From the NCBI RefSeq assembly GCF_041107455.1, contig NZ_JBGBPY010000001.1, forward strand, positions 2,418,001 to 2,482,000: DNA of 64,000 nt. The letters are read 5' to 3'. This document shows positions 1-8,240 of the stretch, in pieces. The stretch comes from Rhodanobacter humi (GTDB lineage: Bacteria; Pseudomonadota; Gammaproteobacteria; Xanthomonadales; Rhodanobacteraceae). The notes beneath the pieces were generated by a model. It was given only the letters and a program-made list of their open reading frames with translations, was not told the DNA's origin and did not search any database. The translations under genes and the position numbers were made by a program. How positions within the stretch are numbered: position 1 is the stretch's first letter; each line of letters begins with the position of its first letter.

Positions 1-484
1 TTGCGATGTCGATTCATGCGCCTCGGTGCGGGGATGGCCGGGAAGCCGCGTAATTGCGTGCTTTGCGGGCGTGCATGCGATCGCCGGGATTCGTCGAAAA
101 TCGAACGTAATTGCGTTTCAAATGCGTTGTTTCATGCGCCGCTGCTCAACATGAAGCGCGTGTAAATGATTAGTGTGTCGCCGGTTTGGATTTGCGCTTT
201 CTGATATTGACGAGTGCAAATTCGATTGCTTAGTTTCGGACGATTCGCCATGGGGAGCATCGGCGAATGGTTCCGGATGGCACCTGCGGGGGCGGGTCCT
301 GTCAAGCGAAGCCCAAGGCCGACCGAGAGAGGGAATTTCTCAGGGGGACGGCTGCTGCAGCGGGCGCTCGGGAATCGTCTGGCAAGCAGAAAACGGCGTC
401 GCACGCGGGTGCGACATGTCATTGCCACGGGGTCACGCGACCGCGTCAGGTCCGTTCGCCCCGAAAAAAACTGGGGAGTTATCC
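1..484. other. Leader/intergenic region before the S53 peptidase gene
   Basis: No gene I can support lies here. The stretch from about 50 to 250 is less GC-rich than coding DNA and may hold a promoter, but I cannot pick convincing -35/-10 boxes. A perfect 7-bp hairpin (GTCGCAC, loop GCGG, GTGCGAC) sits at 398-415. A Shine-Dalgarno GGGGAG at 473-478 precedes the peptidase ATG at 485. The reading frame stays open upstream of that ATG, but the translated residues do not look like protein. Confidence 0.5.
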
Positions 485-2998
485 ATGCATCACGTTCGTT
501 TGAAAGCACTGGCCGCCGCCATCGCCATGGCCGCGGCCTCTTCGGTGTGCGCCGGTACGGCCCACACCACCAGCACTGCACAGTTCGCCACGGTGCGGCA
601 CGCCACCAAGTTGCACACCGGCGACCGCGTCGTCGGCGCGCTGGAAGTCGCGCAATCGATGCACGTCGCGGTATCGCTGAATCTGCGCAACAAGGCGCAG
701 CTGGATGCGTTCATCGCCAACCCGCACCATCCCAACCTCACGTCCGCGCAGTTCAACGCGCTGTACGCGCCGACCCAGGCGCAGGCGCAGCAGGTGGCCG
801 ACTTCCTGAGGAAGTCCGGCTTCGGCAACGTCACCATCGAGCCGAACCGCCAGCTGGTGACCGCCAGCGGCCGCGCCGACACGGCGGCCTCCGCGTTCCG
901 CACCTCGCTGGTGCGCGTGCACACGCATGACGGGCGCAATGCCTATGCCACCGCCAGCGACGTGAAGATCCCGGTTGCGTTGCAAGGCATCGTGAACGAG
1001 GTGCTGGGCCTGCAGACCGTGCACACCTTCCATGTGCTGAACCCGGTCCACGTCAATGCGGCCGGCGGCACCGCCGGCGCGCACAACCCGGCCGACTTCG
1101 CCGCGATCTACAACGCGGGCAGCACGGCGACCGGCGCGACGATCCCGGTGGGCATCATCGCCGAAGGCAGCATGACGAACGTGCAGAGCGACTTCAGCTC
1201 GTTCCTCAGCCAGAACCCGGGCCTCGGCAGCATCCCGATGAACGTGGTGACGGTGGACGGCGGCAGCAGCGACACCAGCGGCGACGGCGAGTGGGACCTG
1301 GACAGCCAGGACATCGCCGGCATCTCCGGCGGCGTGAAGTCGCTCACCCTGTACACCACCTCCAGCCTGAACACGCAGCCGCTGGTGGATGATTTCAACA
1401 AGGCGGTCACCGACAACACGGTGCGCATCATCAACGTCTCGATCGGCGGTTGCGAAACCGGCTCGGAGACGAACGGCGCGGCCACCGGCGACAACATCTT
1501 CGAGCAGGCCGATGCGCAGGGCCAGACCTTCTCGATCTCCTCCGGCGACAGCGGCGCGGACGAGTGCGGCACCGGCGGCATCGTGCCGAGCTGGCCGGCC
1601 GATTCGCAGTACGTGGTGGCGGTGGGCGGCACCGAGCTGTACACCTCGGGCACCACCTGGACCAACGAGACGGTGTGGAACAACCTGAGCTCCAACGAAG
1701 GCGCGACCGGCGGCAGCCCCAGCACCTTCGAGGCGCAGCCGAGCTGGCAGAAGGGCGTGGGCCAGAACGCCGGCAGTTCCTATCGAGGCCTGCCCGACGT
1801 GGCCTTCGACGCCAGCCCGGTCAGCGGCGCCAACGTGATCGTGGACGGCGCCAGCCAGCAGATCGGCGGCACCAGCCTGGCCTCGCCGCTGTTCGTGGGC
1901 GTGTGGGCGCGCGTGCTGGCGGCCAAGCCCTCGCTGGGCTTCGCCGCGCCGCTGATCTACGCGGACGCCGCGTCGCATTACTCGACTGACTTCCACGACG
2001 TCACCTCGGGCAACAACAGCGGCGAGACCGCCGCCGTGGGCTGGGACTACACCACCGGCTTCGGCTCGATCAACATCGCGAACTTCGTGGCCAACGTCGC
2101 CGGCAGCGGCGGCAGCGTGACGGTGCCGACCGCCAGCAACGGCGCGGTAAGCACCAACCAGAACACCGCGGTGTCCGGCACGCTGTCGGCCTCGGCCGGC
2201 GGTGCCAGCATGACGTTCGCGGTGGTGGCCCAGCCCACCCATGGCACGGTGACGATCACCAATGCCGCCACCGGCGCGTTCACCTACACGCCGGCCACGG
2301 GTTACAGCGGCAGCGACTCGTTCACCTTCGACGCCAAGGACAGTGCGGGCACTTCGAACGTGGCCACTGAGAGCATCACCGTGAATGCGGCAAGCGGCGG
2401 CACGCCGGTGGCCAACTTCACCGACACGACGAGCGGCCTGACGGCGAGCTTCACCAACACCTCGACCGACACCGGCGGCACCATCAGCAGCTACGCCTGG
2501 ACGTTCGGCGACGGCGGCACTTCCACCAGCGCCAGCCCGAGCCACACCTACACCGCGGCGGGCACCTATACCGTCTCGCTGAAGGTGACCGACAACACCG
2601 GTGCGACCAGCACCAAGAGCGGTTCGGTGACGGTGACCGCCCCCAGCGGCGGCACGTTCAGCAACAACACCAGGAAGGCCATCAACGACAACGCCACCAT
2701 CACCAGCAACATCAGCGTGACCGGTGAGCCGGGTGCGGCGCCGGCGACGCTGCAGGTGCACGTGAACATCACGCACAACTGGTCGGGCGATCTGGAGATC
2801 GACCTGGTCGCGCCGAACGGCGCCTACGCGGTGCTGCAGTCGCCGGACTACAACGACGACGGCAACATCAACACCACGTACACGGTGAACGCCTCCTCGG
2901 TGCAGGGCAACGGCACCTGGAAGCTGCGCGTGATCGACAACGACCCGTGGTACAGCGGCGACTACGGCACGCTCAACAGCTGGAGCCTGACGTTCTGA
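485..2998 (+). CDS. Secreted S53 (sedolisin/pseudomonalisin-type) serine-carboxyl peptidase with Ig-like, PKD and P domains
   Basis: An 837-residue secreted endopeptidase of the kumamolisin/sedolisin family, expected to work in the extracellular medium, usually at acid pH. A signal peptide ends near residue 23 (VCA-G). A pro-kumamolisin domain follows (about 35-180), then the catalytic domain (about 185-545) with the family's E-x3-D pair (E269, D273 in GEWDLDS), the oxyanion Asp (D355 in SGDSGAD) and the catalytic Ser (S464 in GGTSLASP). The calcium-site signature FHDVTSGNN ... GWDYTTGFG is complete. C-terminal to it are an Ig/cadherin-like module (about 545-635), a PKD domain (about 640-720) and a proprotein-convertase P domain (about 722-837). 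The ATG at 485 has GGGGAG six bases upstream and begins the signal peptide. All catalytic residues are present, so activity is expected. The C-terminal cassette is shared with the next gene. Confidence 0.93.
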   Translation: MHHVRLKALAAAIAMAAASSVCAGTAHTTSTAQFATVRHATKLHTGDRVVGALEVAQSMHVAVSLNLRNKAQLDAFIANPHHPNLTSAQFNALYAPTQAQAQQVADFLRKSGFGNVTIEPNRQLVTASGRADTAASAFRTSLVRVHTHDGRNAYATASDVKIPVALQGIVNEVLGLQTVHTFHVLNPVHVNAAGGTAGAHNPADFAAIYNAGSTATGATIPVGIIAEGSMTNVQSDFSSFLSQNPGLGSIPMNVVTVDGGSSDTSGDGEWDLDSQDIAGISGGVKSLTLYTTSSLNTQPLVDDFNKAVTDNTVRIINVSIGGCETGSETNGAATGDNIFEQADAQGQTFSISSGDSGADECGTGGIVPSWPADSQYVVAVGGTELYTSGTTWTNETVWNNLSSNEGATGGSPSTFEAQPSWQKGVGQNAGSSYRGLPDVAFDASPVSGANVIVDGASQQIGGTSLASPLFVGVWARVLAAKPSLGFAAPLIYADAASHYSTDFHDVTSGNNSGETAAVGWDYTTGFGSINIANFVANVAGSGGSVTVPTASNGAVSTNQNTAVSGTLSASAGGASMTFAVVAQPTHGTVTITNAATGAFTYTPATGYSGSDSFTFDAKDSAGTSNVATESITVNAASGGTPVANFTDTTSGLTASFTNTSTDTGGTISSYAWTFGDGGTSTSASPSHTYTAAGTYTVSLKVTDNTGATSTKSGSVTVTAPSGGTFSNNTRKAINDNATITSNISVTGEPGAAPATLQVHVNITHNWSGDLEIDLVAPNGAYAVLQSPDYNDDGNINTTYTVNASSVQGNGTWKLRVIDNDPWYSGDYGTLNSWSLTF

Positions 2999-3087
2999 TG
3001 CATGGCGGCGCGCAGCGATGCGCGCCGCTTCTTTCCCGGACTGAAAGCCCGCCGGGCATGCGGCGCAGGGAACTCAGAAAAGCAGTT

Positions 3088-3117
3088 GTCGTACCCGCGA
3101 AAGCGGGCGTGACGTCC
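3088..3117. repeat. REP-like extragenic palindrome, single copy
   Basis: In the gap between the two secreted-protein genes, CCCGC-GAAA-GCGGG (stem 3094-3107) is flanked by bases resembling the ends of the two palindromes at 9481-9559 (GTCGTAC on the left, GTGACGTCCA on the right). It is probably a member of the same dispersed element family. Confidence 0.6.
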
Positions 3118-3208
3118 AGGCCTTTGCCTGTGCCGTCCCTGGAAAAAACCGAACGCATGTGCGGGGGCGCATGTTTGCAAACACCTGTTTCCTGATTGGG
3201 GAGATCAC

Positions 3209-4945
3209 ATGAAAAGCATCGTGTTGAAGACACTCGCGGCATCCGTGTTGCTGGGTCTGATGGCCGGCCCGGCGTTCGCCCAGACCGACGCGGCCACGAA
3301 CCCGCAGGGCAATCCCTACTCGCCCGCCCACGGGCACAGCTACCGCCACGGCGTGATTCCCACCCGGGCGGTGCACGAGAAGATGAAGCATTACAAGGAA
3401 ACGCACACGCCCGCCGTGATGACGGCGGCGACCGGCGCCAACACGCTCAGCTACGCCGGCGGCATCGACGGCGTCGGCGTGATGGACGGCCACGTGAAGG
3501 TGTACATCGTGTACTACGGCAACCAGTGGGGCTCGCAGAGCACGAACGCGAATGGCGACGACGTGTTCTCCGGCGACTCCTACGGCGCGGCGGCCCAGGC
3601 CGAGGAGATGTTCAAGGGCATCGGCACCGGCGGCGAACTGTGGTCGGCCGACCTGACCCAGTGGTGCGACGGCCCGAACGTGGCCAGCGGCGCCACCAGC
3701 TGCCCGTCGAACGCGAGTTTCGTGCCGTACCAGAGCGGTGGCGTGTACGCCGGCTCCTGGTACGACAATGGGGCCGCGGCACCCAGCGCACCGACCGCGA
3801 CCGATCTGGCCAACGAGGCGATCGCGGCGGCCGCGCACTTCGGCAATACTGCGGCCGGCTCGAACCGCTACACCTACTACATCATCATGTCGCCGCACGG
3901 CACCGACCCGGACAACTACCAGAGTCCGACCCAGGGCTACTGCGCGTGGCACAACTACACGACCTCGTCGTACGGCGACATCGCCTACAGCAACCAGCCG
4001 TACAACATGGATCAGGGCTCGGGCTGCGGCGTGGATTTCGTCAATGCCAGCCCAGGCGGCGACCTGGACGGCTGGACGATGACGCTGGGCCACGAGTGGC
4101 ACGAGATGATGTCGGACACCTATCCGGCGGGCGGCTGGACGAACCAGGTCAGCGGTTCGGCCGACAACGGCATGGAGAACTCCGACGAGTGCGCGTGGAT
4201 CGCGGCGGGCCAGCCCGGTGGCGCGGCGAACGTGAGCATGAGCACCGGCACGTTCACCGAGCAGGCCAGTTGGTCGAACGACACCAACGCCTGCGCGATC
4301 ACGCATCCGATCGTGGGCGGCAGTGGCGGCGGCAGTACGCCGGTGGCGAACTTCACCGACACGGCGAACGGCCTCACCGTGAACTTCACCGACAGCTCCA
4401 CCGACACGGGCGGCACGATCAGCTCGTACTCGTGGAACTTCGGTGACGGCAGCGCGGCGGCGACCACGGCCAACCCCAGCCACACCTATGCGGCGGCCGG
4501 CAGCTACAACGTCACCGAGACGGTGACCGACAGCACCGGCGCGAGCAACAGCAAGACCGCGTCGGTGACCGTGTCCGCTGCGGGCGGTGGCGGCGGCACC
4601 TTCAGCAGCACCGACACGCCGGTGACGATAGCCGACAACGCCACGATCCAGGACGGCATCGCGGTGAGCGGCCAGTCGGGGAATGCCCCGTCCACGTTGA
4701 AGGTGAACGTGAACATCACCCACAACTGGTCGGGCGACCTGGAACTCGACCTGATCGCGCCGGACGGCACCTCGTACACGCTGCAGTCGCCGGACTACAA
4801 CAACGACGGCAACATCAACACCACTTACACGGTGAATGCCTCGGCGGATCAGGCGAACGGCACTTGGCAGCTGCAGGTGATCGACAACGACCCGTACTAC
4901 AGCGGCGACGCGGGCACGCTCAACGGCTGGAGCCTGCAGTTCTGA
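3209..4945 (+). CDS. Secreted EXORDIUM/PHI-1-like protein with C-terminal PKD and P domains
   Basis: A 578-residue secreted protein of uncertain activity. It has a signal peptide (cut near PAFA-Q, residue 25), a core of about 350 residues, a PKD domain (about 375-465) and a P domain (about 466-578). In the core, KVYIVYYGNQWG followed later by GHEWHEMMSD (H295, E296, E299, D303) and ENSDECAW resembles the plant EXORDIUM/PHI-1 family, where a Tyr-Gly-x-Trp segment and an HELAE motif followed by E-x2-D-x-C recur. The motif reads HExxE rather than the zinc-peptidase HExxH, so calling it a classical metalloprotease is not justified. A strong Shine-Dalgarno (GGGGAGA) precedes the ATG. The tail closely matches that of the upstream S53 peptidase, which suggests a shared cassette for secretion, maturation or substrate binding. 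The EXORDIUM assignment is motif recall, not a search. Confidence 0.6.
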   Translation: MKSIVLKTLAASVLLGLMAGPAFAQTDAATNPQGNPYSPAHGHSYRHGVIPTRAVHEKMKHYKETHTPAVMTAATGANTLSYAGGIDGVGVMDGHVKVYIVYYGNQWGSQSTNANGDDVFSGDSYGAAAQAEEMFKGIGTGGELWSADLTQWCDGPNVASGATSCPSNASFVPYQSGGVYAGSWYDNGAAAPSAPTATDLANEAIAAAAHFGNTAAGSNRYTYYIIMSPHGTDPDNYQSPTQGYCAWHNYTTSSYGDIAYSNQPYNMDQGSGCGVDFVNASPGGDLDGWTMTLGHEWHEMMSDTYPAGGWTNQVSGSADNGMENSDECAWIAAGQPGGAANVSMSTGTFTEQASWSNDTNACAITHPIVGGSGGGSTPVANFTDTANGLTVNFTDSSTDTGGTISSYSWNFGDGSAAATTANPSHTYAAAGSYNVTETVTDSTGASNSKTASVTVSAAGGGGGTFSSTDTPVTIADNATIQDGIAVSGQSGNAPSTLKVNVNITHNWSGDLELDLIAPDGTSYTLQSPDYNNDGNINTTYTVNASADQANGTWQLQVIDNDPYYSGDAGTLNGWSLQF

Positions 4946-4992
4946 CCGGGGGCGCGGTGCGCAGGGAGGCGCGCCGCCGATATTCGAACCAG

Positions 4993-5020
4993 GCCCGGCC
5001 GGTGACGGCCGGGCTTTTTT
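4993..5020 (+). terminator. Rho-independent terminator
   Basis: A 9-bp perfect GC stem (4993-5001 with 5006-5014, loop GTGA) is followed by six T residues at 5015-5020, 48 bases after the stop of the EXORDIUM-like gene. Confidence 0.9.
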
Positions 5021-5053
5021 CTCCGTATTCGTCCCGCATGCGACCATGCACGG

Positions 5054-6301
5054 ATGACGACGAACGACACACCACGCCTGGCCATCATCGGCGGCGGCCC
5101 GGCCGGCCTGATGGCGGCGGAGGCCGCGTGCGCCGCCGGCGTTGCAGTCGACCTGTACGACGCGATGGGCTCGGTGGGCAGGAAATTCCTGCTCGCCGGC
5201 AAGGGCGGCCTCAACCTCACCCACGGCGAGCCGTTCGCGCGCTTCGTCGAGCGCTACGGCGAACGCCGCGGCGAGATCGCGCGCTGGCTGCGCGCGTTCG
5301 ATGCCGAGGCCTTGCGCGCCTGGGCGCGCGGGCTGGGCGTGGAGACCTTCGTCGGCAGCTCGGGCCGGGTGTTCCCCGCCGACATGAAGGCGGCGCCGCT
5401 GCTGCGCCGCTGGCTGCACCGGCTGCGCACCGACGGCGTGGCCTTCCACATGCACCATCGCTGGCTGGGCTGGCAGGACGACGGCGCGTTGCGCTTCGCC
5501 ACGCCGGATGGCGAGTGCCTCGTTGCGGCCGACGCCGTGGTGTTGGCGCTGGGTGGCGCCAGTTGGCCGAAGCTCGGTTCCGATGGCGCGTGGCTGGCGC
5601 CGTTGCACGCCGCCGGCATCGACATCGCCCCCTTGCAGAGTGCGAACTGTGGTTTCGAGATTGCCTGGAGCGAGCACCTGCGCACGCGTTTCGCCGGCGC
5701 GCCGCTCAAGGCGGTGACGGCGCACTGGACCGATCGCCACGGCGCCGCGCAGGCGCGGCAGGGCGAATGCGTGCTCAGCGAATACGGCATCGAGGGCAGC
5801 CTGGTCTACGCGATCGGCGCGGAGTTGCGCGAGCGGATAGTGCAGGATGGCGAGGCGCTGCTGCGGCTCGATCTGGCGCCGGGCCTGCCGCAGGGCGCGC
5901 TCGCCGAGCGACTCGCCGCCCCGCGCGGCAAGCACAGCCTGGGCGACTGGCTGCGCCGCCGCGCGCATCTCGATGCCGCCAAGTGCGCGCTGGTATTCGA
6001 AGGCGCGGACAAGGCCGCGCTGGCTGATCCGTCTGCGCTCGCGGCGCGGATCAAGGCGCTGCCACTGCGGCTGCGCGCACCGCGCCCGCTGGCCGAGGCG
6101 ATCAGCACGGCCGGCGGCGTGCGGCTGGAGGCGCTCGACGAGCAGCTGATGCTGCGCGCGCGGCCGGGCACGTTCTGCGCCGGCGAGATGCTGGACTGGG
6201 AGGCGCCCACCGGCGGCTACCTGCTTACCGCCTGCTTCGCGAGCGGTCTGCTCGTCGGGCGCGGCGCGGCGCAATGGCTGCAGCGCCAGGCTGGCATTTG
6301 A
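5054..6301 (+). CDS. BaiN/YhiN-family (HI0933-like) FAD-dependent oxidoreductase, TIGR03862-type
   Basis: A 415-residue cytoplasmic flavoprotein. The N-terminal Rossmann fingerprint IIGGGPAGLMAAE binds the FAD ADP moiety. The family signature GRKFLLAGKGGLNLTH follows within the first 60 residues, and a C-terminal FAD contact segment (CAGEMLDWEAPTGGYLL) is intact. The HI0933/YhiN group has no agreed substrate; BaiN relatives in gut bacteria reduce bile-acid enones. The N-terminal GLNLTH wording points to the proteobacterial subgroup annotated as TIGR03862 flavoproteins. The gene stands alone, 33 bp after a strong terminator and convergent with a GNAT gene, so its context says nothing about its substrate. 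Confidence 0.85.
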   Translation: MTTNDTPRLAIIGGGPAGLMAAEAACAAGVAVDLYDAMGSVGRKFLLAGKGGLNLTHGEPFARFVERYGERRGEIARWLRAFDAEALRAWARGLGVETFVGSSGRVFPADMKAAPLLRRWLHRLRTDGVAFHMHHRWLGWQDDGALRFATPDGECLVAADAVVLALGGASWPKLGSDGAWLAPLHAAGIDIAPLQSANCGFEIAWSEHLRTRFAGAPLKAVTAHWTDRHGAAQARQGECVLSEYGIEGSLVYAIGAELRERIVQDGEALLRLDLAPGLPQGALAERLAAPRGKHSLGDWLRRRAHLDAAKCALVFEGADKAALADPSALAARIKALPLRLRAPRPLAEAISTAGGVRLEALDEQLMLRARPGTFCAGEMLDWEAPTGGYLLTACFASGLLVGRGAAQWLQRQAGI

Positions 6302-6439
6302 GCTGTTTGAGTCGAGTCGCTCCCGCGCTTTCTCCCTTTTGCATCCGGGGAGGGTCGAGGTGAGGCGCGGGGGTCGCGATGGATGTTTCTGCTTGCCGCG
6401 GGGCTTTGGCCGGGCCGTCTTGTCGCTCTCGATCAACGA

Positions 6440-7039
6440 TCAGCGCTGGATCAAGCGCGCCAGCCGCAGCTCCAGCCACTGGCTGACATCCCCCCATTCG
6501 CGGTCGAGGATGGAATAGCACACGGTGTCGCGCAGGCTGCCGTCGGGTCGGCGCCGGTCGGCGCGCAGCACGCCGTCACGGTGCGCACCGAGGCGCTCGA
6601 TCGCGCGCTGCGAATCGAGGTTGCGGTGGTCGGTGTGCAACAGCACCGCCACGCAGCCCAGCGTGTCGAACGCATGCGCCAGCAGCAGGCGCTTGCAGGC
6701 GGTGTTGAGGTGGCTCTTCTGCCAGCGCCTGGCGTACCAGGTGTAGCCGATCGCCAGCCGCGGCAGTTCGGGCGTGAGGTCGTAGTAGCGGGTACTGCCC
6801 ACGATCTCGCCGCTGCCCGGTTCGCGCACCACGAACGGCAGCATCGTGCCGTCGCGCTGGCCTTCCAGCGCCTTCTCCACGTAGGCCGCGACCTGGCCGG
6901 GGGCAGGGACGCTGGTGAACCACAGCTTCCACAGCTCGCCATCGGCGGCGGCGGCCTCCAGCGCGGGAACGTGATCGAGGCTGAGCGGTTCCAGCGCGAC
7001 ATGCGCGTCGCGCAGCAGGACAGGGTCGGCGAAGGGCAT
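6440..7039 (-). CDS. GNAT family N-acetyltransferase (RimJ/RimL-like)
   Basis: A 199-residue acyltransferase of the GNAT fold, expected to transfer acetyl from acetyl-CoA to an amine (protein N-terminus or small molecule). The segment IVGSTRYYDL and the later ATSTR-like beta bulge with HTDHRNLDSQRAIERLG fit the RimJ/RimL subgroup, in which N-x2-S-x3-I-E-x-L-G contacts CoA. The start at 7039 (MPFADP) was chosen because upstream in-frame sequence is translated noise overlapping the next gene. It lies 11 bp downstream of the DUF465 gene on the same strand, so the two are probably co-transcribed. The substrate is unknown. Confidence 0.82.
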   Translation of the reverse strand: MPFADPVLLRDAHVALEPLSLDHVPALEAAAADGELWKLWFTSVPAPGQVAAYVEKALEGQRDGTMLPFVVREPGSGEIVGSTRYYDLTPELPRLAIGYTWYARRWQKSHLNTACKRLLLAHAFDTLGCVAVLLHTDHRNLDSQRAIERLGAHRDGVLRADRRRPDGSLRDTVCYSILDREWGDVSQWLELRLARLIQR

Positions 7040-7050
7040 AGCTGGGCGCG

Positions 7051-7257
7051 TCAGGCGTCGAGGTCGGGGATCAGTTTGCTTTCCAGCCGCGCGATGTGGT
7101 CCTTCAGCAGCAGCTTGCGTTTCTTCAGGCGGGTGAGCTGCAGTTCGTCGCGGCCGATCGCGCTCGCCAGCTGGTTGATCGCGCTGTCGAGGTCGCGATG
7201 CTCCAGCCGCAATTCGGCGAGCAGCTGGGCGGTTTCGGCGTGATCCTGTACCTGCAT
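7051..7257 (-). CDS. YdcH-like DUF465 small coiled-coil protein
   Basis: A 68-residue acidic/basic helical protein. The C-terminal block LKKRKLLLKDHIARLE matches the conserved end of the DUF465/YdcH family, whose members are short coiled-coil proteins of unknown role common in proteobacteria. It starts 101 bp from the divergent ttcA and runs into the GNAT gene. No catalytic residues are expected; a scaffolding or structural role is a guess. Confidence 0.85.
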   Translation of the reverse strand: MQVQDHAETAQLLAELRLEHRDLDSAINQLASAIGRDELQLTRLKKRKLLLKDHIARLESKLIPDLDA

Positions 7258-7358
7258 GGCGGTGTGCGGCGCTGCGGACGGTATTCCTAGTGTAACGCCG
7301 CCGGAAGCAGGCGGAGCAGGGCGGGTACAATGGGCGTCCCGTCGCCCCCAAGTTCGCC

Positions 7359-8177
7359 ATGTCCGCGCTGCCCGAAATCGTTTCCACGCCCGCCGCCGAG
7401 GTCGAGCGCCTCGCCACGCGGCTGCGCCACCAGGTCGGCAAGGCGATCACGGATTTCCGCATGATCGAGGACGGCGACAAGGTGATGGTGTGCCTGTCCG
7501 GCGGCAAGGATTCCTACACCCTGCTGGACATCCTGCTGCAGCTGCAGGCGAAGGCGCCGGTACGCTTCGAGCTGATCGCGGTGAACCTGGACCAGAAGCA
7601 GCCGGACTTCCCGGAACACGTGCTGCCGGAGTACCTGACGTCGCGCGGCGTGCCGTTCCACATCATCGAGCAGGACACCTACAGCACGGTGACCCGGGTG
7701 ATCCCGAAGGGCAAGACCATGTGCAGCCTGTGCTCGCGGCTGCGCCGCGGCGCGCTGTACACCTGGGCGGCGGCGAACGGCATCACCAAGATCGCGCTGG
7801 GCCACCACCGCGACGACATCCTCGCCACCTTCTTCCTCAACCTGTTCCACCAGGCCAGCCTGAAGGCGATGCCGCCCAAACTGCGCTCGGACGACGGCCG
7901 CCACGTGGTGATCCGCCCGCTGGCTTACTGCCGCGAGGGCGAGATCGCCGAATACGCGGCGCTGCGGGAGTTCCCCATCATCCCCTGCAACCTGTGCGGC
8001 TCGCAGGAGAACCTGCAGCGCAAGCAGGTGCGGCGCATGCTGGACGAGTGGGAGCGCGAGCATCCCGGCCGCAGCGAGACGATGTTCCGCGCGCTGGGCA
8101 ACGTGGCGCCGTCGCAGCTGGCCGACCGCGGGCTGTTCGATTTCGCGGGGCTGTCAGCGGCCGGCGGCGAAATCTGA
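7359..8177 (+). CDS. ttcA: tRNA 2-thiocytidine(32) synthetase TtcA
   Basis: A 272-residue enzyme that thiolates C32 of certain tRNAs, using ATP, a sulfur donor and a [4Fe-4S] cluster. The PP-loop SGGKDS lies at residues 47-52. The paired cysteines C122 and C125 ([10 protein letters not shown]) and the later IPCNLCGSQ cysteine are the TtcA cluster ligands. Length and motif order match full-length gammaproteobacterial TtcA. The ATG at 7359 follows a short intergenic region shared with the divergent DUF465 gene. The next gene, an aminotransferase, starts 63 bp after the stop. Confidence 0.95.
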   Translation: MSALPEIVSTPAAEVERLATRLRHQVGKAITDFRMIEDGDKVMVCLSGGKDSYTLLDILLQLQAKAPVRFELIAVNLDQKQPDFPEHVLPEYLTSRGVPFHIIEQDTYSTVTRVIPKGKTMCSLCSRLRRGALYTWAAANGITKIALGHHRDDILATFFLNLFHQASLKAMPPKLRSDDGRHVVIRPLAYCREGEIAEYAALREFPIIPCNLCGSQENLQRKQVRRMLDEWEREHPGRSETMFRALGNVAPSQLADRGLFDFAGLSAAGGEI

Positions 8178-8240
8178 GATCATCGGGTGTCCGTCCGATT
8201 GGACGTCCATACTTCCATACGAAGAAAAGCGAGAAATCAC

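Noticed and set aside
250-484. GEMM c-di-GMP riboswitch in the peptidase leader
   Set aside because: I could not find the conserved GEMM core; only a small hairpin is present.
479-2776. Minus-strand open frame of 765 codons
   Set aside because: Antisense to the S53 peptidase, no family resemblance.
4090-4120. Classical HExxH zinc protease motif in the EXORDIUM-like protein
   Set aside because: The motif reads HEWHE, so the second His is one residue off the HExxH pattern.
3074-6436. Minus-strand open frame of 1120 codons
   Set aside because: Antisense to three solid plus-strand features; arginine/histidine-rich translation typical of GC-bias shadows.
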